Below the pieces are notes generated by a model, which had not been told where the DNA came from, searched no databases, and saw only the letters and a program-made list of their open reading frames with translations. A stretch of 9,918 nucleotides of DNA from JANMAT01 sp031359995 (GTDB lineage: Bacteria; Actinomycetota; Acidimicrobiia; Acidimicrobiales; Ilumatobacteraceae), in NCBI GenBank assembly GCA_031359995.1, contig JANMAT010000085.1, positions 1 to 9,918 on the forward strand. Reading direction: 5' to 3'. Made by a program: the position numbers and the translations under genes. This document shows, in pieces, positions 5,999 through 9,918 of the stretch. Position 1 is the stretch's first letter. Each line of letters begins with the position of its first letter.

Positions 5999-6865
5999 CT
6001 ATGAGATTGAGGTCTCAACGATCAGGGGTGGGAGCTTGACCACGTGGGGCTGGGCGGAGCCGTCTGGCACCCAGGCCACGACGGTGGCGTCGTAGCGGCC
6101 GGGACCGACGACTGCAAGGTCGAACTCGGCCTGGCTTCGTCCGCGACGCGTGACCGGTGCGAAGGGGCTCCAACCGGACTGATGCGGGCGGTGAAATCGC
6201 ACCAGCACTTCGAAGTCCTGGTCTGGATCGCTGCCAGCCACCGCTACTGTCAATCGGCACGGGAGACTGCACACCAGCGGGGATGGAGAGCGTTCTAGCA
6301 TGTCGGTCGAGAGGTCGACACGGGTGGTTGGGCCGACTACGGCGAGTTGGTCGACGTGCACACTTTGTGCCGCCGCCGACTTCTTGGCCGGCTGCCGGCC
6401 TTCGCTGGTGTCGGGGGGGCTCGCCGTTGTGGCCGTGGCGCGATCAGCTTTGGTGAGGTCGAGTTGGCTCGTCATCCACTGACAGAGCTGCGTGCAGTCC
6501 CAGCCTTGCCACAAGTGCGGCGGCTCCTCAGGTTCCAGTTCGGTCTGCTCGACGACGAGCTGGCGCTGTCTACCGCGTCCGCTTCCGCGTTCCTCGAAGC
6601 TCACGACGAACGTTGCGTACCGGTCCCAACCCGAGCTGTCCGTCATGCCTTCGGCCCGGAGCTTCCGGGCGTGATCTTGCCACTCGGCGACCTCCTCGAG
6701 CGTCGGTAACGTGGGCCGGCGCATCCCCGCCTTCTTGAAGGCAGCGATGATGGCCTGTCGGTCGGCCAGGACGAGACCGTGAGCGGTGGTCGCGTGCAGT
6801 TCCTTCGCGAGCACTTGGCGATGACGGTCTCGCATGCCGGGAATCAGTGATAGATCAGCGCCCAT
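5999..6865 (-). CDS. Unknown protein: possible HhH-like N-terminus, linker, beta-rich C-terminus
   Basis: This 288-residue protein is not of a family I can name. Residues 1-47 (LSLIPGMRDRHRQVLAKEL, then LADRQAIIAAFKKAG) look like a small helical domain of helix-hairpin-helix type, with the IPGM turn in the place of the usual LPG hairpin. Residues 54-70 are a charged helix. Residues 79-135 form a compact module (YATFVVSFEERG, RQLVVEQTELEP, GWDCTQLCQWM). Residues 138-170 are a Thr/Ser/Ala/Pro-rich linker, and 172-288 alternate short hydrophobic strands, suggesting a beta-sandwich. No signal peptide or membrane segment is seen, so it is probably cytosolic. ATG 6865 follows an in-frame TAG closely, so no longer start exists; AAAGG lies 16 bases upstream, too far for a good site. 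It follows the Cys-rich gene by 106 bp on the same strand, suggesting a shared transcript. DNA or protein binding would be a guess. Confidence 0.75.
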   Translation of the reverse strand: MGADLSLIPGMRDRHRQVLAKELHATTAHGLVLADRQAIIAAFKKAGMRRPTLPTLEEVAEWQDHARKLRAEGMTDSSGWDRYATFVVSFEERGSGRGRQRQLVVEQTELEPEEPPHLWQGWDCTQLCQWMTSQLDLTKADRATATTASPPDTSEGRQPAKKSAAAQSVHVDQLAVVGPTTRVDLSTDMLERSPSPLVCSLPCRLTVAVAGSDPDQDFEVLVRFHRPHQSGWSPFAPVTRRGRSQAEFDLAVVGPGRYDATVVAWVPDGSAQPHVVKLPPLIVETSIS

Positions 6866-6971
6866 TGCGGACTACCGCCATCCTTTCGTCGGCGCCGGAC
6901 GCGACCCCAGCCTGGCTCGCCATCGCGGCCGGGACGGAGGTCACGCCGATGCTTCGCCGGTAGACCAGCAC

Positions 6972-7478
6972 TCAGGGCTTGTAGAACTGGAACGGTCCGA
7001 GGACTTCGTAGCCGACGAGGATGGCGCCGGGCTTGTCGCAGCATCGCAGCTCGAATGTCGCGCACACCTCGTACATCGTCGAGCAGTCGTCTGCGGTGAC
7101 CGTTCCTGGTGGGACGGTCACGCAATACTCGATGCATTGCGTGTCGCAGCCCTTCCAGTCGCGTAGGTGAAGGTCTCGTCCCATTCGCTTGGACAAGTTG
7201 AACCCGGTGCCCTCACCGCAAGGTGAGAACCCGAGCTCGAAGCACCAGGTGCCACACATGCACCGCCAGAGGTCGCCGGACAGCTCAACCCGGAAGCAGA
7301 CCTCGAACGGGTCGGTGATGCGGATGATGTTGTTGGGCTGCACACCGTTGGTGTCGTAGATGTCGGTGTCCCATCGGGCCGACAACAGCGCCGGTGGCAC
7401 GTCAAGCTCAACGGAACCGTCGAGCCACTCCTTCGGGAAGCACGGTGGTCTCGTGGGTAGGTTTGGAGTTGTTGGCAT
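6972..7478 (-). CDS. Small cysteine-rich protein of unknown function
   Basis: This 168-residue protein begins MPTTPNLPTRPPCFPKEWLD and has 13 cysteines (13, 61, 73, 75, 79, 87, 111, 115, 119, 132, 139, 146, 147). Clusters C73-x-C75-x3-C79, C111-x3-C115-x3-C119 and C146-C147 could bind metal or form disulfides. No signal peptide is visible, which favours metal binding in the cytosol unless it is exported another way. Alternating strands (NIIRITDPFEVCFRVELSG, YEVCATFELRCC, ILVGYEVLGPFQFY) suggest a beta-sandwich. ATG 7478 has GGAG seven bases upstream, so a longer reading to 7535 is not preferred. It lies between the SARP regulator and the HhH-like gene, all on one strand. No named family was recognised. 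Confidence 0.78.
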   Translation of the reverse strand: MPTTPNLPTRPPCFPKEWLDGSVELDVPPALLSARWDTDIYDTNGVQPNNIIRITDPFEVCFRVELSGDLWRCMCGTWCFELGFSPCGEGTGFNLSKRMGRDLHLRDWKGCDTQCIEYCVTVPPGTVTADDCSTMYEVCATFELRCCDKPGAILVGYEVLGPFQFYKP

Positions 7479-7502
7479 CGAGCTGCTCCGCTTCTGATTT
7501 GG

Positions 7503-7520
7503 GTGCCGGGCGACCGGCAC
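7503..7520 (-). promoter_or_regulatory. Hairpin in the 5' leader of the Cys-rich gene
   Basis: GTGCCGG and CCGGCAC form a perfect 7-bp stem around a 4-base loop (GCGA on the plus strand, TCGC in the mRNA). It ends about 24 bases before ATG 7478 and just upstream of the GGAG. It could limit or protect translation. There is no T-tract, so a terminator is unlikely. Confidence 0.4.
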
Positions 7521-7528
7521 GTGGCCCA

Positions 7529-7565
7529 GCCACATCGTGCCCGCCCGCGATTAGCGGCCACATCG
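7529..7565. repeat. Direct repeat GCCACATCG in the same spacer
   Basis: GCCACATCG occurs at 7529-7537 and 7557-7565, 28 bp apart. SARP regulators are known to bind direct heptamer-like repeats near the -35 region, usually at about 11- or 22-bp spacing. The 28-bp spacing does not fit that neatly, so the link is tentative. Confidence 0.3.
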
Positions 7566-7604
7566 CGCTGCGCTTAGCGCACGGTTGCAAGACGACTAAT
7601 CGCG
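7546..7604. promoter_or_regulatory. Nested double palindrome upstream of the Cys-rich gene
   Basis: An inner palindrome, TGCGCT-T-AGCGCA (7569-7581), and an outer one, CGCGATTAG (7546-7554) with CTAATCGCG (7596-7604), share the same centre at 7575. Both are perfect over their arms, while the sequence between them is not symmetric. The outer arms are 50 bp apart centre to centre, about five helical turns. The site lies 68-126 bp before ATG 7478, in the 223-bp spacer after the SARP gene. It is a strong candidate operator for two cooperating dimers, or a cruciform. Which protein binds is unknown. Confidence 0.55.
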
Positions 7605-7701
7605 TCGCGCTCGCTGGCACGACGCTTACGTGACGCATAATCGGGCCGGTCGCCGCCCCTGTGCAACGGCTTCACCAAGGGGGCCTCGATCGCGGACCGT
7701 G

Positions 7702-8746
7702 TCAGGCGGTATCGGCGAGTTCCTCGTAGAGGCGGACCGTTTCCGAGGTTGGTCCGATACCGAACTCTTTGTCGAGGGTAGTGACGCAGAGCTGGTACTG
7801 GCGGGCCACTAGATCGCCTTGGTGCTGGAGGGCGTAGCAGCGCATCAACAGCCGGTGTGCGGACTCACGGCACGGTTCCTCGCGCAACTCGCGGCTCACG
7901 GTCAGTCGCGCACCGTCGACATCGCCGAGGCCGAACTGCCAACCGGCCTCGAGCTCGAGCAACTCGACATGCTGCTCGTGAAGCCAGCGTCGTTCTGGCG
8001 CGAACCAGTCCATCAACAGGTCGTCCTGGAACAGTGAGCCTCGATACAACGTCACGGCGTCGGCGGCCGTCGCCACGGCCAGCGGTACACGACCGTGGCT
8101 TGCTGATGAACGCGCACGTAGCGCCAGACCGAGAAACCCGGTCCCGATCGATGCTCCACCTGACACCATCGTGGAGTCCGTAGCAGCCGTCTCGATACAC
8201 CACGTAGTCGTTGCCCGGACCGGCCGTGTGCAAGGCACGACGGAGGCCGTGCACCGCTACGTTCAGGTTGTTGCGGGCTGAATGATAGCTGTGGTTGGTC
8301 CACAGCAACTCCATCAGTTCCTCGCGATGGACCGGCCCGGCATGTAACAGAAGGTACTGGAACAACGAACGATTCCGAGAACCCCCCCACGTCACCTGCT
8401 GTTCACCGACCGCTACGACCAAAGGCCCCAGCACCCCGACTCGCACACAGGTACCGTTAGCGGGGATCGCCCCCGGTGCCACGGTTGGCACGTCGTGCCC
8501 CGTGAGCGGGGCCTGGATCCGCCCGGTTCCGCCATCAGGTGCGAGACGAGCAAGGGGCGATGCGGCGTCGAGCACTGCCAGAGTCGGCGGGTAGCGACGA
8601 TGTACCTCCACTGGCGTCGCCGATTCGGTGTCGTCAATCTGCGCAACGACGCGTTCGACCTTGCGCAGTGCGTGATGCCCTGGGTCCAACCGCTCAGGAG
8701 CCTCTGCGACAGAGGCGCGGCGCCGAAACCGGTACAACCAGCGCAC
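7702..8746 (-). CDS. SARP-type transcriptional regulator (wHTH + BTAD), frameshifted
   Basis: The gene starts at GTG 8746, directly after an in-frame TGA, with GGAGG nine bases upstream. Residues 1-100 are an unrecognised extension with a basic start (MRWLYRFRRR). Residues 100-195 are the OmpR-like winged helix of SARP regulators (VRVGVLGPL, FQYLLLHAGPVHREELMELL, SARNNLNVAVHGLRRAL). The bacterial transcriptional activator domain follows (DAVTLYRGSLFQDDLLMDW to FGIGPTSETVRLYEELADTA), but in another frame. Removing one base from the CCC at 8137-8139 (GGG in the mRNA) reads through as SIDRDRFLGLALRARS and gives about 347 residues. As written, the DNA-binding part and BTAD are separated. Such proteins activate nearby genes, so the two genes downstream are likely targets. 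A true pseudogene and a one-base contig error are both possible. Confidence 0.85.
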
Positions 8747-8755
8747 ATCACATCA

Positions 8756-8760
8756 CCTCC
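8756..8760 (-). promoter_or_regulatory. Ribosome binding site of the SARP gene
   Basis: GGAGG on the minus strand lies nine bases before GTG 8746. ATG triplets at 8748 and 8753 are out of frame with the winged-helix domain, so this site together with the in-frame TGA fixes GTG as the start. Confidence 0.6.
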
Positions 8761-9146
8761 TCGACACCACCCGACACATCGCCAGGCCCGATCGGCCCGA
8801 CACCGAAGCTGTCCACTCCTCACTAGACAGGACGACGACTGAACGAATACCCCAGCCAGCGCTAAACCCTGGCGACCTCGGCATTCGTCGGCGCTTGAGG
8901 TGGCTGCGGTGTCAGGGTTGAACGATGCCGCGTCCCCTCGGGTTGACTTCCGTCGGTGTCCGCGCCGTCGTGAACATTGCCCTCGCGTGCCCACCGTAGC
9001 TCGCTACATGGCGGTCCTCCCGGTGACCGTTGGAGCACTTGAACAAGTGGTGTTGCCCGCCACGCTCGTCGAGGACGGCAGCGACATGGTCGGTGCGGAC
9101 GGGTTGGTGTTGATCGTTTCGTTGCCGTGATCATCGTGGCGGTGGA
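8761..9146. other. Region upstream of the SARP gene, no intact gene
   Basis: Several frames are open here on both strands but none matches a known family. On the minus strand, a frame at about 8910-9130 has GC-rich third positions and includes HHLFKCSNGHREDRHV, a Cys/His-bearing stretch without a start codon. It may be debris next to the truncated ATPase. The SARP promoter should lie in 8761-8860; no clear -35/-10 pair was found. A short palindrome, CCGATCGG, occurs near 8788-8796. Confidence 0.3.
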
Positions 9147-9284
9147 GGTCTTCGGTGACACACCAGCCGATGCGGGCGACTGCTTCGTGGTGAACGCTGG
9201 TGGCGGCGAGCATGGACGGGGCGAGGTCTGTGCTGAACGGTCTGCGGGTGAAGCCCAGTGGGCGCGGAGACGGTCGATGCTCAT
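9147..9284 (-). pseudogene. Truncated AAA ATPase (transposon helper, ExeA/TniB-like), N-terminus only
   Basis: The start MSIDRLRAHW at ATG 9284, followed in another frame by GFTRRPFSTDLAPSML and HHEAVARIGWCV, matches the N-terminus of the ATPases that accompany DDE transposases in actinobacteria. Adding one C to CCC at 9254-9256 joins the two parts as RAHWGFTRRPF. Similarity stops after about 46 residues, before the Walker A loop, so no ATPase can be made. The ATG overlaps the transposase stop as ATGA and has AAGGAGG seven bases upstream, preserving the original operon layout. The frame continues without recognisable content to a stop at 9004. Confidence 0.65.
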
Positions 9285-9918
9285 GGCGAGCCCTCCTTGG
9301 GTTGCGGGAGGAGATCGTCGCGTAGGGCGAGCTGGTGGAACTCGATGCCACCGGCGGCGGCGAGGTCGCGGTCGCGTTGGGTTTCGACGAGGCGCAGGTA
9401 GTTGATCCCGGGTCGCGAGGCCCGACTCGGCCGTCGGGTCGGAGCGGGCTGCGGGGTGGGCATGACGGCCGATGTACTGGGGGACCGCGGCGCCCATCGC
9501 CCGCCCGTGGAGGCGCACGTCGATCCGGGTGAGGTCGAACGGGTCGAACACCAACTCGACGCGTTGACCAACAAGCGCGGCGTCGACTTGGTAGTGACTG
9601 CCGAGCGGGGACACGGTCGCCACCTTGGTGACCGTGCGCGTCTCGGACCACAAGAACGCCTCATGGATCTCGGCCGGGGTGGGCAGCCGCACCGCGGTCA
9701 CGTCGACCCGGGCGAACGGCGTCTGTGCGGTCTCGGAACGGACGCGGCGGTGATGGACGCCTTCGACCCACGCCGCGAACAATCGGTTCAGCTCGGCCAC
9801 GTCCGCCGGCGGATGGTGGGTGTCGAGTTCGACGAGGACTGGTCGCGCACGGTGCGGAAGAACCGTTCGATCCTCCCGCGGCCCTCCGGGCGCCGTGGTG
9901 TCGAGTGGGCGAGCCGGA
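9281..9918 (-). pseudogene. DDE transposase (integrase core + Mu-type C-terminal domain), broken, cut by the window edge
   Basis: Reading in from the window end, GRGRIERFFRTVRDQ carries the conserved Glu of the DDE catalytic core in its usual RxERFFRT setting. Then follow LVELDTHHPPADVAELNRLF and FAAWVEGVHHRRV, and a beta-barrel region like the Mu transposase C-terminal domain (SPLGSHYQVDAALVGQRVEL, VRLHGRAMGAAVPQYIGRH). The end is GINYLRLVETQRDRDLAAAG to PQPKEGSP. Two one-base shifts break it: one near 9836-9840 between RDQ and LVELD, and one at GGG 9410-9412 between SGLAT and GINYLRL. The first two catalytic aspartates lie outside the window. It was followed by its helper ATPase. As read it is inactive. 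Confidence 0.8.

Noticed and set aside
5239..6018. 259-codon minus-strand open frame across the gap and the SDR N-terminus
   Set aside because: It overlaps the SDR on the same strand in another frame, and its second half is Arg/Gly-rich shadow sequence.
4861..6039. 392-codon plus-strand open frame
   Set aside because: It lies antisense to the well-supported SDR gene, and its composition (Ala/Arg/Pro/Thr/Ser-rich) is that of a GC-rich shadow frame.
8413..8994. 193-codon minus-strand open frame across the SARP start
   Set aside because: It overlaps the SARP N-terminus in another frame. The GTG at 8746 has a proper ribosome site and leads into a real winged-helix domain.
1..9918. CRISPR array, tRNA, rRNA or riboswitch
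   Set aside because: No regularly spaced repeats, cloverleaf-like segments or known aptamer cores were seen by eye.

Overview
The window is about 65-70% GC, uses ATG, GTG and TTG starts, has third codon positions dominated by G/C, and carries a SARP/BTAD-type regulator. This points to an actinomycete-like chromosome, possibly Acidimicrobiia. That placement is inferred from composition and gene types; there is no rRNA or other marker gene. No tRNA, rRNA, CRISPR array or phage gene was seen.

Layout. (1) 1-363, minus strand: a VapBC-type toxin-antitoxin pair, with an RHH antitoxin and a PIN toxin cut by the window edge. (2) 744-1945, plus strand: a class C beta-lactamase-like serine hydrolase/esterase with a one-base frameshift near its N-terminus. 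(3) 2098-2762, minus strand: a second, complete toxin-antitoxin pair (Phd/YefM antitoxin and PIN toxin). (4) 2908-3063, plus strand: a relic of an IS256/mutator-type transposase. (5) 3131-5453, minus strand: a translationally coupled three-gene operon made of an SDR dehydrogenase and two glyoxalase-fold (VOC) proteins, joined by 4-base start/stop overlaps. (6) 5454-5998: no assignable gene. (7) 5999-8746, minus strand: a SARP regulator with a frameshift between its DNA-binding and BTAD domains, a 223-bp spacer rich in dyad symmetry, a small cysteine-rich protein with 13 Cys, and a protein with a possible helix-hairpin-helix N-terminus and a beta-rich C-terminus. (8) 9004-9918, minus strand: the degraded 3' end of a DDE transposase and a truncated remnant of its partner AAA ATPase.

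How the parts relate. Region 5 reads as a small catabolic or detoxification operon: an alcohol/ketone oxidoreductase with two VOC enzymes of unknown substrate. Region 7 is the best candidate for an undescribed system: a SARP-type regulator followed by two unfamiliar proteins, with an unusual nested palindrome where an operator would be expected. Two toxin-antitoxin pairs and two transposon relics mark the window as an accessory, rearranged region.

Reading quality matters here. At least five single-base frame disruptions can be placed by matching protein families across the break: one in the hydrolase, one in the SARP, two in the transposase and one in the ATPase. At least four lie in runs of G or C. 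They may be true decay or contig indel errors. The toxin-antitoxin genes, the SDR-VOC-VOC operon and the Cys-rich and HhH-like genes have no such breaks.
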